Part shown: positions 27,330 through 37,251 of the stretch, in pieces
How the letters are laid out: every line of letters starts with the position of its first letter
Position numbering within the stretch: the first letter of the stretch is position 1
Origin: Lacimicrobium alkaliphilum
Lineage (GTDB): Bacteria > Pseudomonadota > Gammaproteobacteria > Enterobacterales > Alteromonadaceae
Reading direction: 5' to 3'
NCBI RefSeq assembly: GCF_002591895.1
Contig: NZ_NISX01000004.1
Span: forward strand, 62,001-126,000
Length of the DNA stretch: 64,000 nt
Notes under the pieces: model-generated
What the model was told of the DNA's origin: nothing
Database searches by the model: none
The model's input: only the letters and a program-made list of their open reading frames with translations
Translations under genes and position numbers: made by a program

Positions 27330-27357
27330 ATATGGGGATGGCGTCAGAAAGTTCAAT
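27330..27357 (-). promoter_or_regulatory. Sigma-32 (heat-shock) promoter of lon
   Basis: On the minus strand ATTGAA is followed, after 14 bases, by CCCCATAT, which closely matches the sigma-32 consensus CTTGAAA-N11-16-CCCCATNT. The -10 element ends 33 bp before the lon ATG. Confidence 0.8.
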
Positions 27358-27460
27358 CACTGACAGCGAATTCAGACATTGGCACCGGTTTATGGATGCA
27401 TAACAGTTCATCGCTACTCTCTGACTGTTCTTCGAACACGGCATACCGTACATCCTGTAT

Positions 27461-27485
27461 AAAAAAAGGCCCCGTTCGGGACCTT
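27461..27485 (-). terminator. Terminator of clpX
   Basis: On the minus strand AAGGTCCCG-AA-CGGGGCCTT (one G-U pair) is followed by TTTTTT. It lies a few bases beyond the clpX stop and separates it from lon. Confidence 0.88.
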
Positions 27486-27490
27486 CTCAG

Positions 27491-28768
27491 TTACTCAGAC
27501 GCCGCCTTCTTCTCTTTAGCATTGTCATAAATAAGAATGGGCTTGGATTCCCCGCGTATTACGGATTCGTCGATCACGACCTTACTCACGTTGTCCATGG
27601 ACGGTAAATCATACATGGTTTCCAGCAACACTCCCTCAACAATGGAACGTAACCCCCGTGCGCCTGTTTTGCGCTCCATCGCTTTAACGGCAATGGCATG
27701 CAATGCATCTTCACGGAATTCCAGTTCAGCGTTTTCCATGGCAAAGAGTGCACCATATTGTTTGGTCAGGGCATTTTTCGGTTCACGGAGGATCTGTATT
27801 AACGCGTCTTCATTAAGCTCTTCCAGCGTCGCTACCACAGGCAAACGACCAATAAACTCGGGAATCAGACCGTACTTAACCAAATCTTCAGGTTCAACCT
27901 GCTGGAACAGTTTACTCAGACCCATCATATCTGATTTGCTGCGTACTTCGGCGCCAAAACCAATGCTGGTACCGGTTTGTGCCCGCTGCTCAATAACCTT
28001 ATCCAGTCCGGCGAAAGCGCCACCACAGATAAACAGGATCTTTGATGTATCTACCTGCAAAAATTCTTGCTGAGGATGCTTTCTGCCTCCCTGAGGCGGA
28101 ACAGAAGCAACGGTTCCTTCAATAAGCTTCAGCAGTGCCTGCTGAACGCCTTCACCGGATACATCCCGGGTAATGGAAGGATTGTCTGATTTGCGTGAAA
28201 TTTTATCTATCTCATCGATATAGACGATCCCGCGCTGCGCCTTCTCTACATCGTAATCGCATTTTTGCAGCAGTTTCTGAATAATATTTTCTACATCTTC
28301 GCCCACATAACCGGCTTCAGTCAGTGTTGTGGCATCGGCCATGGTGAAAGGAACATCCAGAAAACGCGCCAGCGTTTCAGCCAGCAAGGTCTTACCGCTG
28401 CCGGTTGGCCCGATCAGCAATATATTACTTTTACCTAACTCCACACCCTCATGGACATCACCATTGCGCAGTCGCTTGTAATGATTATACACCGCTACCG
28501 ATAGCACTTTCTTGGCATGATCCTGACCGATAACATAATCTTCAAGGTGATGATGAATCTCATTCGGCTTGGGTAGCGCACTCTGCTTCTTCTTCGGTGC
28601 TATTTCTTTGATCTCTTCACGAATAATGTCATTACACAATTCAACACATTCGTCACAAATAAATACCGAAGGCCCTGCAATCAACTTACGGACTTCGTGC
28701 TGACTCTTGCCACAAAAGGAACAGTACAAGAGTTTGTTGTCACCTTCGCCGCTCTGATTATCGCTCAT
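27491..28768 (-). CDS. clpX: ClpXP protease ATPase subunit ClpX
   Basis: ClpX unfolds substrates and feeds them to ClpP. The 425-residue protein has the N-terminal four-cysteine zinc-binding domain (CSFCGK...[10 protein letters not shown]), Walker [16 protein letters not shown], Walker [11 protein letters not shown], and the IGFGAE segment that forms the ClpP-docking IGF loop. It lies about 100 bp downstream of clpP on the same strand. Confidence 0.98.
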   Translation of the reverse strand: MSDNQSGEGDNKLLYCSFCGKSQHEVRKLIAGPSVFICDECVELCNDIIREEIKEIAPKKKQSALPKPNEIHHHLEDYVIGQDHAKKVLSVAVYNHYKRLRNGDVHEGVELGKSNILLIGPTGSGKTLLAETLARFLDVPFTMADATTLTEAGYVGEDVENIIQKLLQKCDYDVEKAQRGIVYIDEIDKISRKSDNPSITRDVSGEGVQQALLKLIEGTVASVPPQGGRKHPQQEFLQVDTSKILFICGGAFAGLDKVIEQRAQTGTSIGFGAEVRSKSDMMGLSKLFQQVEPEDLVKYGLIPEFIGRLPVVATLEELNEDALIQILREPKNALTKQYGALFAMENAELEFREDALHAIAVKAMERKTGARGLRSIVEGVLLETMYDLPSMDNVSKVVIDESVIRGESKPILIYDNAKEKKAASE

Positions 28769-28866
28769 TTACACTTTACCTCTGTCAGACTCAGGCATTA
28801 ATTACTCCCTAAGCTTACATCTATTCATCTCTATCGGCCAAATAATCCAATTGGATTAGCTACCAC

Positions 28867-29496
28867 TTACTTTTCTTTGTGGGCATCCAATCTGCTATTC
28901 AATACCTCGTCTACAAGACCATATTCCTTCGCTGATGTTGCACTCAGGAAATTGTCTCTGTCTGTGTCACGGGCAACTGTTTCATAGTCCTGCCCGGTAT
29001 GCTCTGACAACAGACGGTTAAGCTTCTCTTTTACAGACAGGATTTCTTTTGCATGAATTTCAAAATCCGATGCCTGGCCCTGAAACCCACCCAGAGGCTG
29101 GTGAATCATCACTCTGGAATTAGGTAAACAATAGCGCTTACCTTTTGCTCCGCCAGACAGCAGGAACGCTCCCATGCTGGCAGCCTGCCCCACACATACG
29201 GTACTGATATCCGGCTTGATAAAATTCATCGTATCATAGATGGCCATGCCGGCAGTAACCGATCCCCCCGGAGAATTGATATATAAAAAGATATCTTTGT
29301 CCGGATTCTCAGACTCAAGAAACAACATCTGAGCCACGATCAGGTTAGCCATATGATCTTCCACCTGACCAACCAAAAAGATTACCCGTTCTTTCAATAA
29401 GCGGGAGAAAATATCATAAGAGCGCTCACCCTTGGAGGTTTGCTCAACCACCATTGGTACGAGGGAGTTCATTGGTTCTAAAGACTTTTCCATCAT
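28867..29496 (-). CDS. clpP: ClpP protease proteolytic subunit
   Basis: ClpP forms the proteolytic barrel of ClpXP. The 209-residue protein has the catalytic serine in GQAASMGAF, the histidine in MIHQPLGG, and the aspartate in DTDRDNF. A short N-terminal propeptide-like segment precedes [16 protein letters not shown]. It lies between tig and clpX in the conserved tig-clpP-clpX-lon order. Confidence 0.98.
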   Translation of the reverse strand: MMEKSLEPMNSLVPMVVEQTSKGERSYDIFSRLLKERVIFLVGQVEDHMANLIVAQMLFLESENPDKDIFLYINSPGGSVTAGMAIYDTMNFIKPDISTVCVGQAASMGAFLLSGGAKGKRYCLPNSRVMIHQPLGGFQGQASDFEIHAKEILSVKEKLNRLLSEHTGQDYETVARDTDRDNFLSATSAKEYGLVDEVLNSRLDAHKEK

Positions 29497-29570
29497 GATT
29501 AACGTCTCACAAGTTACCGCCTGAGCACATCCTGTGTTTGCGGTTTGATTTTCGTCCCTGTAGAAATAAA

Positions 29571-29596
29571 AAATGCCCGGTACTTACCGGGCATTT
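29571..29596 (-). terminator. Terminator of tig
   Basis: AAATGCCCGGT and ACCGGGCATTT form a near-perfect stem with a T-run on the minus strand, between tig and clpP. Confidence 0.88.
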
Positions 29597-29637
29597 AATC
29601 AGTTGCTGACAGACTAAGTCAACGAACAAGAGCTAAA

Positions 29638-30939
29638 TCAGGCTTGCTTGTTCATTATGTCGTCAAATTTCTTTTTCACTTCCTTGACTTTGGCGCCAGC
29701 CAAAAGGCTTTCCACCGCCTGTTCTTCAAGGGCCAGGTTCTGCATTTGCTGCATCAGCTCCTGATTACTCTTGTAATAATTGATCACTTCCTGTGGGTCT
29801 TCATAAGCTGAAGCAGTGGTTTCAATCAAAGACTGCACCTTGGCTTCATCTACTTTGAGTTCTTTCTGCTTAATCACTTCACCAAGCAACAGCCCCACAG
29901 AAACTCTGCGGCGAGCATTTTCTTCGAACAGTTCGGCTGGCAGTTCAGGCATATTCCCCTGCTGCTGGTTACCAAAGCGTTGCAAGGCCTGCTGTCGTAA
30001 TTGATTAACTTCCTGGTCAACCAGCGCCTTGGGCAGGTCAATCTGGTTACTCTCAACCAGACCGTTGATAACCTGCTCTTTCACCTGGTTCTTCAGAGTC
30101 TGTTCCAGCTCACGCTGCATATTCTTGCGCACTTCATCGCGCAGAGCCTCGACGCCGCCCTCTTCCACGCCGAAAAGTTTGGCAAACTCATCATCAACTT
30201 TAGGCAGATCAAGACCTTCTACCTTTTTAATAGTGATGGTGAACTGAGCCGCTTTCCCTTTGAGCTTATCGGCATGATAGTCTTCAGGGAAGGTTACATC
30301 AGCAACCACTTCTTCGCCTGGTTTGTGGCCAACAATAGGGTCTTCAAAGCCTGGAATCATGCTACCTTTGCCCAACTCCAGCTGAAAGTCTTCTGCTTTA
30401 CCACCTTCAAACTCTTCACCGTCAATGGTACCAACAAAATCGACAGTCACACGGTCATCTTTCTTGGCTTTGCGCTTGCCTTCTTTCCAGTTGGCGTGCT
30501 GTTTGCGAAGGGTATCCATCATGTTGTCCAGATCCTTATCAGAAATCTCAACAACAGGCTTTTCAACTTTGATCTTATCCAGGTCTTTCACTTCCACTTC
30601 CGGATAAATCTCAAAAGACGCGACGAATTGTAAATCTTCACCGTCGGTGTCTTTCTTCAATTCGAACGCTGGCATACCTGCAGGATTCAGTTTTTCCTGA
30701 ACCACGGCATCATAAAAGTTGCGCTGCATGACCTCGCCCGCCACTTCCTGGCGCACTGCCTGACCAAAACGCTTTTTGATCACGTTCACAGGTACCTTAC
30801 CAGGACGAAAACCATTAATACGTTGGGTTTTAGCTAATTGTTGTAAACGTGATTTCACGGCTGTGTCGACTTTTTCAGCCGGCACAGTAATGGTAAGACG
30901 GCGTTCTAAACCTTGAGTCGTCTCAACTGAAACTTGCAT
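29638..30939 (-). CDS. tig: Trigger factor
   Basis: Trigger factor is a ribosome-bound chaperone with prolyl isomerase activity. The 433-residue protein has the N-terminal ribosome-binding domain (signature-like [18 protein letters not shown]), the FKBP-type domain ([19 protein letters not shown]), and a long helical C-terminal chaperone domain. Length is standard. It heads the tig-clpP-clpX-lon chain. Confidence 0.98.
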   Translation of the reverse strand: MQVSVETTQGLERRLTITVPAEKVDTAVKSRLQQLAKTQRINGFRPGKVPVNVIKKRFGQAVRQEVAGEVMQRNFYDAVVQEKLNPAGMPAFELKKDTDGEDLQFVASFEIYPEVEVKDLDKIKVEKPVVEISDKDLDNMMDTLRKQHANWKEGKRKAKKDDRVTVDFVGTIDGEEFEGGKAEDFQLELGKGSMIPGFEDPIVGHKPGEEVVADVTFPEDYHADKLKGKAAQFTITIKKVEGLDLPKVDDEFAKLFGVEEGGVEALRDEVRKNMQRELEQTLKNQVKEQVINGLVESNQIDLPKALVDQEVNQLRQQALQRFGNQQQGNMPELPAELFEENARRRVSVGLLLGEVIKQKELKVDEAKVQSLIETTASAYEDPQEVINYYKSNQELMQQMQNLALEEQAVESLLAGAKVKEVKKKFDDIMNKQA

Positions 30940-31368
30940 TCTTCTACCTCAACTTTGCCTGCTCGGCTTTGTGTAATATCACCCCACCGCCTTTGGACCG
31001 CAGCTCTCAAAGCTTTAGTAACGACCAAATGATGATGAATGAATTTAGGGCCTGATAAAAAGACGCAGTATTATACCGGTTGAGGCAAACTAATTCCAGC
31101 GAAAACATGCCCGGATGCGTATGCGAATTAAATCACATCTTGCTACCAAACCACAGAAGAGCCAGAAAAAGCTGACTTCACCACAGAGGCACAGAGAACA
31201 CAGAGAACACAGAGGTTTTAATGGCTAATGCCCTTTTCACTTCTCTGTGTCCCTCTGTGGTTAATAGTTTTTTTGTTCGTGCTTTTGGTGTGGTTCGTGG
31301 TCTGTTTTTTCTGTGCGGAATAACAAAAATCGATGGAGAGAAATGTATTACAAAGATTAAGCGGGGAA
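30940..31368. other. Gene-free stretch between tig and tRNA-His with CCACAGAG-type repeats
   Basis: The 429 bp contain the tig promoter region and an inverted-repeat element (31180-31263). A further GTGGTTCGTGGTCTG-like tract (31287-31304) resembles related CCACGAA repeats. Frames found in it, such as one on the minus strand at 31178-31447, run through the repeats and the tRNA and have no family match. Confidence 0.6.
31180..31263. repeat. Inverted CCACAGAGG repeat element, no gene inside
   Basis: The left arm begins ACCACAGAGGCACAGAGAA (31180-31198) and continues with further CACAGAG units. The right arm at 31240-31263 is its near-exact inverse (TTCTCTGTGTCCCTCTGTGG). Only about 25 bases separate the blocks. 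From memory, such repeats recur in many bacterial genomes and often border small orphan genes; here the centre is empty. Confidence 0.75.
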
Positions 31369-31445
31369 TGGGGTGGACGATGGGACTTGAACCCACGACA
31401 ACCGGAATCACAATCCGGGGCTCTACCAACTGAGCTACGCCCACC
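31369..31445 (-). tRNA. tRNA-His (GTG)
   Basis: The minus strand folds as a tRNA: acceptor GTGGGCG/CGTCCAC, D-arm AGCTCAGTTGGTAGAGC, anticodon GTG, T-arm with GGTTCAAGTCC, and encoded CCA. The extra G at position -1 (31445) faces discriminator C, the identity mark of tRNA-His. Confidence 0.97.
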
Positions 31446-31529
31446 ACTGAATAGATGTTTGCCGTCTATCTGTTCGGCGGATATTCATTTAGACTTGTTA
31501 CCTGTCTGGTTCGCCTGACAGGATTACTC

Positions 31530-31669
31530 CGTACGTCCTGTACTTCGCCTCTTCGAGGCCGCCTTGCGGCGTTCAAATTCGCTCCCGGCGAATTTGTATT
31601 TCGTACATCCTGTACTCCACCTCCCTGAGGCCGCCTTGCGGCGTTCAAATTCGCTCCCGGCGAATTTGT
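31530..31669. repeat. Tandem repeat, two copies with 72 bp period
   Basis: Copies at 31530-31597 and 31602-31669 are each 68 bp and nearly identical, differing mainly in the CTTCGCCTCTTCGAGG part. Each begins CGTAC(G/A)TCCTGTAC and contains two small hairpins: GGCCGCCTTGCGGC and AATTCGCTCCCGGCGAATT. They lie between tRNA-His and tRNA-Arg inside the tRNA transcript. Confidence 0.9.
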
Positions 31670-31698
31670 CGAACGGTTCTCATCCCTGCCTGGTTCGC

Positions 31699-31775
<77 letters not shown>

Positions 31776-31797
31776 TTTTCGAACCCGAAACAAGAAT

Positions 31798-31874
31798 TGG
31801 TCGGTGAGACAGGATTTGAACCTGCGACCCCTTGTACCCAAAACAAGTGCGCTACCAAGCTGCGCTACTCACCG
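31798..31874 (-). tRNA. tRNA-Pro (TGG)
   Basis: Minus-strand cloverleaf with acceptor CGGTGAG/CTCACCG, anticodon TGG, T-arm GGTTCAAATCC, discriminator A and encoded CCA; 77 nt. It is first in the Pro-Arg-His cluster. The C1 start and A73 fit tRNA-Pro. Confidence 0.97.
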
Positions 31875-31915
31875 ATTCTTGCTCGCAGCAACTTCGTGTC
31901 TGCTACGGGGCGCGA

Positions 31916-31944
31916 ATATTACCGACTTGGTATAAGAGCGTCAA
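31916..31944 (-). promoter_or_regulatory. Promoter of the tRNA-Pro-Arg-His cluster
   Basis: On the minus strand TTGACG, a 17 bp spacer and TAATAT are followed by a GC-rich discriminator CGCGCCCC, as in stringently controlled stable-RNA promoters. The -10 element is about 42 bp upstream of tRNA-Pro. Confidence 0.8.
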
Positions 31945-32173
31945 ACACTTTTTCACCTGAGCCTGTGCGTATGTCTATTTTTCCAGCGCATGGGTTAATT
32001 AAACATCATATCTCCCGCATAAGAGATGTAATAACGACAACACCACACCAATACATTTTGTCTTTATACGGGCCCATGTACACCAACCGGAGGCGGATCA
32101 ATTGCCCTCCCCCGGGGTTCATGGGACAATAACCGGCATCTAATCCATATCCTGAATCCAGATCATAATCATC

Positions 32174-33028
32174 ATGTCAGCACAGCTAATTAACGGAAAA
32201 CTCATCGCCCAGCAAGTTCGTCAGAAAGTAGCCAGCCAGGTCAAAGCTATTAAGGATGCAGGAAAAAGAGCACCGGGGCTGGCTGTCATTCTAGTGGGCA
32301 GTGACGCGGCTTCTCAGGTTTATGTAGGTAGCAAGCGCAATGCGTGTGAAGAAGTGGGCTTCGTTTCCCGCTCTTATGATCTGTCTGCGCGCACAACGGA
32401 GCAGGAACTGCTTAAACTGATCGACGAACTCAACGCGGATAAAGAAGTCGATGGCATCCTGGTTCAATTACCCCTGCCAGCCGGACTCAATGCTGAGGCC
32501 ATACTGGAGCATATTCATCCGAGCAAGGATGTGGATGGTTTTCACCCGTACAATATTGGTCGGTTGGCGCAAAGAATTCCTTCCCTACGCCCCTGCACAC
32601 CAAAAGGGATTATGAAAATGATCGAGTCTACCCGCAGGCCGGTTAAAGGCCTGGATGCAGTAATTGTGGGTGCATCCAATATTGTCGGGCGTCCCATGTC
32701 GCTGGAGTTATTATTGGCCGGTTGCACCACAACGGTGTGCCATAAGTTTACCCGTGACTTACAAGCCCATGTGGAGCGGGCTGATTTACTGGTTGTTGCA
32801 GTGGGCAAACCCGAGTTTATTCCGGGGGAATGGGTCAAAACCGGTGCGACAATCATCGATGTGGGTATTAACCGCCAGGATGATGGCACCCTGGTTGGCG
32901 ATGTTGCTTTTGAAGCCGCCTCTGAGCGGGCCGGCTGGATCACGCCGGTACCAGGTGGTGTTGGCCCCATGACCGTTGCCAGCCTGATTGAAAACACCCT
33001 TGAAGCTTATGTTAACTTTCACAGTTAA
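32174..33028 (+). CDS. folD: Bifunctional methylenetetrahydrofolate dehydrogenase / cyclohydrolase
   Basis: FolD interconverts 5,10-methylene-, methenyl- and 10-formyl-tetrahydrofolate using NADP. The 284-residue protein has the active-site region [14 protein letters not shown], with the catalytic lysine in GSKRNAC, the [11 protein letters not shown] motif, and the nucleotide-site signature [23 protein letters not shown] is near the end. It is followed two bases later by the DUF1415 gene. Confidence 0.98.
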   Translation: MSAQLINGKLIAQQVRQKVASQVKAIKDAGKRAPGLAVILVGSDAASQVYVGSKRNACEEVGFVSRSYDLSARTTEQELLKLIDELNADKEVDGILVQLPLPAGLNAEAILEHIHPSKDVDGFHPYNIGRLAQRIPSLRPCTPKGIMKMIESTRRPVKGLDAVIVGASNIVGRPMSLELLLAGCTTTVCHKFTRDLQAHVERADLLVVAVGKPEFIPGEWVKTGATIIDVGINRQDDGTLVGDVAFEAASERAGWITPVPGGVGPMTVASLIENTLEAYVNFHS

Positions 33029-33030
33029 GA

Positions 33031-33612
33031 ATGCCTGTGTATCAGGATGCTGAATTTATAAGACCCGTAAAGCGCTGGGTTGATACAGTGGTAATCGGGC
33101 TGAACTTCTGTCCTTTCGCAAGACTTGAGCAAAACCAGACGCGTTATTCGGTCTGCTATGATAGAAAGATAAAAACGGCTCTGGTCACACTGAAAACAGA
33201 GCTGGAATACTTGCAGGCACATCCGGGCATCGTCACCAGTCTATTGATCATGGCCGCAGGCTTCGATGATTTTAATCGATATCTGGAATTGGTTGAGCGG
33301 GCAAACGACTTTCTCGATCAGCAGGGGTATCGCGGTGACTTTCAGCTAGCCAGTTTCCACCCTCTGTATCAGTTTGACGGAGAGGCTGCCGATGACCCAT
33401 CTAATTATACCAACCGCGCCCCTTTCCCGGTTTTGCATCTGCTCAGAGAAAGTGAGATAGAGAGCGCACTGGCAACCTACAGGCAGCCTGAGAAAATTCC
33501 TCAGCGCAATATAACTAAAGCCAGGGAACTGGGCAGTCAGTCACTGCAGCAAAAATTGAACGACTGCCTCGAATATCAGGACCAGGATTATACCAATCCT
33601 CTGAAACCTTAA
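33031..33612 (+). CDS. DUF1415 family protein
   Basis: The 193-residue protein matches the DUF1415 family, with VKRWVDTVVIGLNFCPFA near the start and QLASFHPLYQFDGEAADDPSNYTNRAPFP in the middle. No catalytic role is established for the family as far as I know. The gene starts two bases after the folD stop, so it is probably co-expressed. No signal peptide or membrane segment is visible. Confidence 0.88.
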   Translation: MPVYQDAEFIRPVKRWVDTVVIGLNFCPFARLEQNQTRYSVCYDRKIKTALVTLKTELEYLQAHPGIVTSLLIMAAGFDDFNRYLELVERANDFLDQQGYRGDFQLASFHPLYQFDGEAADDPSNYTNRAPFPVLHLLRESEIESALATYRQPEKIPQRNITKARELGSQSLQQKLNDCLEYQDQDYTNPLKP

Positions 33613-33679
33613 GCCCCCGGCTTAACCAATCAGGCTATGATTGTCTCGCTCAGTGGTCTGTTTTTCACACCACCTGGCA

Positions 33680-34681
33680 TTATTCCATCCCCGTACCCGG
33701 ATTGACCGGTAACTTTTCCTCGGGTTCTGCCCCTTCTGCGATAAAGTCCGATGGCGACTTGAGCAACTGTTTCGAGGAAAAGCCTGAAATTTGATAGAAC
33801 CAATTCTGCCAATACGGTGATCCCGATTCCACCGACAGCGCAGCATAGTGAAGCTCGTCAGCCTTAGCCAGCTTCAGTGCAACCTGACGGCCGTCCTTCA
33901 ATACCATTTGAAATTCAGCTGCCGGTGTAAGGGTATCCCAGAAAGCGTTATCCGCATCAACCAGTTGCTCGAAACTGAGGTTGATGATATTGCTGACAAA
34001 ACTTTCAAGTACCCCTTCATACCTGAGTTGCTCACCCTCTTTCATCGGTTGTAACTGAAAACTCGCATCTGTTGTGTCGCGATAGATCTCCCAGTTATGA
34101 TTATCCATTCTGGCCAGGCTCACAACCTCATCCACACTGACATCCAGAATTGGCTGACGCATCCAGTCGCTGGCGCTGACGGGCAGTGACAAACTCTGAT
34201 CCACCAGCCAGGCCTGAGAACTGTTGGCAAAGCGCAGATAATGCCCTAAACCGCTTGAAGGCTTATTCCCCACCATCAGTTGCCAGGAATCCTCATCAGA
34301 GCTGATGCTTACTTCAGCGGCTTGTCCCTGTTCTGATTTTGCCAGGCCAAGCCGGTATAGCTGATCTTCGCGGTCAGTTTTTGGCTGCAGCTTGCGGGCA
34401 TTGACCACATCCTGAAGCAATGTCGCCAGCTTCTGTTGATCTACCGGATAGTGCCCATGGCTGCTCATACGCCAAAGGCCCTGATCAAGAACCACCTCTA
34501 TGTGCTCACCACTGGTAGTGAGCACGGTAATCTCGTTCACGGCATCAGCCGACTCTTGCAATTCCGGCACAAGTGGACCGTTCTGTAACTCGGTATTCTG
34601 AGGGTTGCCACTGAGCAGCAGATAACCGGCCAGCAAGCCCAGTAAACTAATGAGTAACAATGACAATAAATGTTTCTGCAT
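33680..34681 (-). CDS. DUF4340 domain protein of a GldA/F/G-like ABC operon
   Basis: The 333-residue protein has one N-terminal membrane helix (LLSLLLISLLGLLAGYLLL) and an extracytoplasmic domain with the DUF4340 pattern (ELQESADAVNEITVLTTSGEHIEVVLDQGLWRM). Its start overlaps the stop of the GldG-like gene by one base. DUF4340 proteins commonly follow GldG-like genes in ABC operons. Function unknown; probably an accessory on the periplasmic side. Confidence 0.82.
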   Translation of the reverse strand: MQKHLLSLLLISLLGLLAGYLLLSGNPQNTELQNGPLVPELQESADAVNEITVLTTSGEHIEVVLDQGLWRMSSHGHYPVDQQKLATLLQDVVNARKLQPKTDREDQLYRLGLAKSEQGQAAEVSISSDEDSWQLMVGNKPSSGLGHYLRFANSSQAWLVDQSLSLPVSASDWMRQPILDVSVDEVVSLARMDNHNWEIYRDTTDASFQLQPMKEGEQLRYEGVLESFVSNIINLSFEQLVDADNAFWDTLTPAAEFQMVLKDGRQVALKLAKADELHYAALSVESGSPYWQNWFYQISGFSSKQLLKSPSDFIAEGAEPEEKLPVNPGTGME

Positions 34682-36510
34682 TACAGGCTCCTCCCAGCAA
34701 AGGCCCGGAACAACCTGAACAGGCCACCGAGCAACAACACCAGCACTATCGGAGCCAGCGCAATATTAATAAACTTGAGTATCGTTCCAAGTTGCTCTAT
34801 ATCTTTGTCCAGCTGGTGACGAACTTCCCTCAGGGCCTTGCGAATATCGACTTTCTGCTGCATGAAATCGTCCAGCATCTGCTGTTGTTGCTGTGACAAC
34901 ACTAAAGCACCAGACTGCCCTCCTTGTTCCTGCAGTTGCGCCAGTTGCCGCTCTGTTTCTTCCAATTGTTGTTGTAGCCTTTTTTCCTGCTCACGAAACG
35001 ACTGCTCTGCCTTGACCGTTAGCTTTTCCACCACTTCAAAGGGACGAGAGAAAGTGCCTCGGCTACGAATGCTGATCAGTGCGTCGCTGCCACTCAGATT
35101 CTCTACAGCATTGGTGAGAAAGTCGCCGTTATTGGCGAACGGCGTGTAGATAGTCTGACCAAAAAAATTGGACTGGCTGACCCAGAATCGATCAGTAAGA
35201 AAATCGGTATCCCCTACCAGGATCACATTTAATGCCTCGGTCTGCAGCTGGTGTTCGCCTTTCTCCGTACCTTCCGGCACGGATTCAAAGGCTGACCGGG
35301 CCTCTCCTGACAAACGCACCGCCAGGGTATATCTGGACGCCTGCTCAAAGTCAGCGCTAAGCTGACTGACATCCCGGATCATGGCATAGCTACTGCTATC
35401 GATAACCGCCGCAGACTCCGATGAATACAATAAAGGTTGCCAGTCTGTAGGCGTGTTTTCCTGACGAGTGAAGTAGCCAAAAGACGCACCGTTCAGCATA
35501 TCCAGATCCCGGGTAATGACATCCCCCTCATCCAGCCGGCCCTGATCCAATCCCAGAAAGCCAAGATGCCGGGTAGTGCCAGTTTGCGTTCTAATCTCCA
35601 GACCAGCTGCAGCATCTAACACCACTTGCTGGTTTGAGAACTCTGCACCCCAGGCGCTGAGCAACTGACTCAGTTCAGAGCCGTTCGCCCCTCCCATCGC
35701 TGCCATAGGATCTGACTCGTGATGAGGATCAAGAAAAACTAATGCCTTGCCGCCATTAAGTACATACTGATCAATACTGTACAACATCGACTCGCTTAGG
35801 TTTTGTGGGTGTACTAACACCAGTACATTGGTATCAGCAGGAAGCCCGGCGGCATCGCTGCCCAGAGTCTCCACGTCATAGAGTTGCTGTAGCTGGGTAA
35901 AACTGGTCCATGGGGGATCAAAGCGACCTGTCATCGGATTTTGTCCACCCTGAACCGCCAGATCTGTCACCAGAGTGACGTTTACCGGTTGCGGATCACT
36001 GAGCTGGTAAAGCAGTTTGCTTAACTCATATTCCAGTGAGCTCTCCTTCTGCGGGTCGAAAAAGGCAATAGTCCTCTCATCATCATAGGCATTGCGCGCT
36101 GCCAGTCCGAGATAAACAGAATCGCCCGCAGCACCTATTGTTGCGGCAGTCAGACCAAACTGACTGGCCTGATCCTCAGCCTCAGAAAAAGGTTCCGGAT
36201 CAATCTTGTGCAACACCAGTTTATCCCCGGCAAGACTACTATATTCCTCCAACAGACTCTCTACGCGGTTGGCATAATTTCGCAAACTGGTCATGCCTTT
36301 GGAAGCTTTGTCCGAATAGAAAAAGTACAAATGAACAGGTTCATCCAGTTCCTTCAGAATTTGCTTGCTACCAGCGGACAGAGAATAAACCCGATCCTCA
36401 GTCAGATCAGCCCGAAAGCCTCCCATCAACTGATTATTCAGCAACACCAGAACAAAGAAAACCAGCACCAATAATACTGCCGCCAGCATAGAAGAAAGCT
36501 TATTACTCAT
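34681..36510 (-). CDS. GldG-like ABC transporter auxiliary protein
   Basis: The 609-residue protein has membrane helices near both ends (MLAAVLLVLVFFVLVLLNNQL and IALAPIVLVLLLGGLFRLF). A large extracytoplasmic part resembles the Gldg/ABC-auxiliary family (LTEDRVYSLSAGSKQILKEL; FLDPHHES). A long coiled coil, Q/E/L-rich, lies at about residues 500-580 before the last helix. It lies 6 bp after the permease gene. The substrate of this four-gene transporter is unknown. The name reflects resemblance to Bacteroidetes GldG and does not imply gliding. Confidence 0.85.
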   Translation of the reverse strand: MSNKLSSMLAAVLLVLVFFVLVLLNNQLMGGFRADLTEDRVYSLSAGSKQILKELDEPVHLYFFYSDKASKGMTSLRNYANRVESLLEEYSSLAGDKLVLHKIDPEPFSEAEDQASQFGLTAATIGAAGDSVYLGLAARNAYDDERTIAFFDPQKESSLEYELSKLLYQLSDPQPVNVTLVTDLAVQGGQNPMTGRFDPPWTSFTQLQQLYDVETLGSDAAGLPADTNVLVLVHPQNLSESMLYSIDQYVLNGGKALVFLDPHHESDPMAAMGGANGSELSQLLSAWGAEFSNQQVVLDAAAGLEIRTQTGTTRHLGFLGLDQGRLDEGDVITRDLDMLNGASFGYFTRQENTPTDWQPLLYSSESAAVIDSSSYAMIRDVSQLSADFEQASRYTLAVRLSGEARSAFESVPEGTEKGEHQLQTEALNVILVGDTDFLTDRFWVSQSNFFGQTIYTPFANNGDFLTNAVENLSGSDALISIRSRGTFSRPFEVVEKLTVKAEQSFREQEKRLQQQLEETERQLAQLQEQGGQSGALVLSQQQQQMLDDFMQQKVDIRKALREVRHQLDKDIEQLGTILKFINIALAPIVLVLLLGGLFRLFRAFAGRSL

Positions 36511-36516
36511 CCTGTC

Positions 36517-37251
36517 TTACTCCGCTTTTTTCTGTTCAACTGCAAGCAAGCCTGCATAAAGCCAGACACCGATAACGATGACAAAATAGCCCACATCATC
36601 CAGTGCTATAACGCCTTTGGCCATGGACTCAAAATGCGTCAGAAAACTGAATGAAGCCAGCGTATCCAGCAATAGTGGCGATAACCAGCCGGTAAAAGCA
36701 TCAAGAACGATGCTGCTGCCGCTGAGAACAAACACAAAACACACCACGATGGCCAGGATAAAGGCAACCACCTGACTTTTTGTCAATGCCGACATACATA
36801 TTCCAATGGCCAGAAATGCCCCCGCCATCAGCCAGCTTCCCAGGTATGCCGCAATGATTATGCCGTTATCCGGACTCCCCAGGTAATTCACCGTCAGCCA
36901 GAGTGGGAACGTCAGGAGCAAAGCCAGCCCCAGCACTGCCCAGGCTGCAAGGAACTTGGCCAACATAATTTCCAGGATGGTTACCGGCAGGGTCATCAAC
37001 AACTCAATGGTGCCGCTCTTACGCTCTTCTGACCAACTGCGCATCGCAATGGCGGGTACCAGAAACAGATATAACCAGGGGTGAAAATTAAAAAAGGGTA
37101 GCAAATCCGCCTGCCCTCGCTCATAAAGGTTACCGATATAAAAGCTGAAAACACCGCTTAACATCAGAAAGATAAGAATAAAAACATAGGCCACCGGGGT
37201 TGCGAAAAAGCTCGAAAATTCCCGGCGAAATAAGGTGATGACATTAGCCAT
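36517..37251 (-). CDS. ABC-2 type permease (GldF-like)
   Basis: The 244-residue protein has about six membrane helices and the ABC-2 permease pattern: an N-terminal FRREFSSFFATPVAYVFILIF, RSWSEERKSGTIELLMTLPV, and later helices. It overlaps the upstream ATPase gene by one base and forms an operon with the GldG-like and DUF4340 genes. Confidence 0.9.
   Translation of the reverse strand: MANVITLFRREFSSFFATPVAYVFILIFLMLSGVFSFYIGNLYERGQADLLPFFNFHPWLYLFLVPAIAMRSWSEERKSGTIELLMTLPVTILEIMLAKFLAAWAVLGLALLLTFPLWLTVNYLGSPDNGIIIAAYLGSWLMAGAFLAIGICMSALTKSQVVAFILAIVVCFVFVLSGSSIVLDAFTGWLSPLLLDTLASFSFLTHFESMAKGVIALDDVGYFVIVIGVWLYAGLLAVEQKKAE

Noticed and set aside
30001-30633. 210-residue frame antisense to tig
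   Set aside because: tig is unambiguous on the other strand, and the antisense protein matches no family I recognise.
31178-31447. 89-residue frame on the minus strand
   Set aside because: It runs through the CCACAGAG repeats and the tRNA-His gene, and its protein has no recognisable family pattern.
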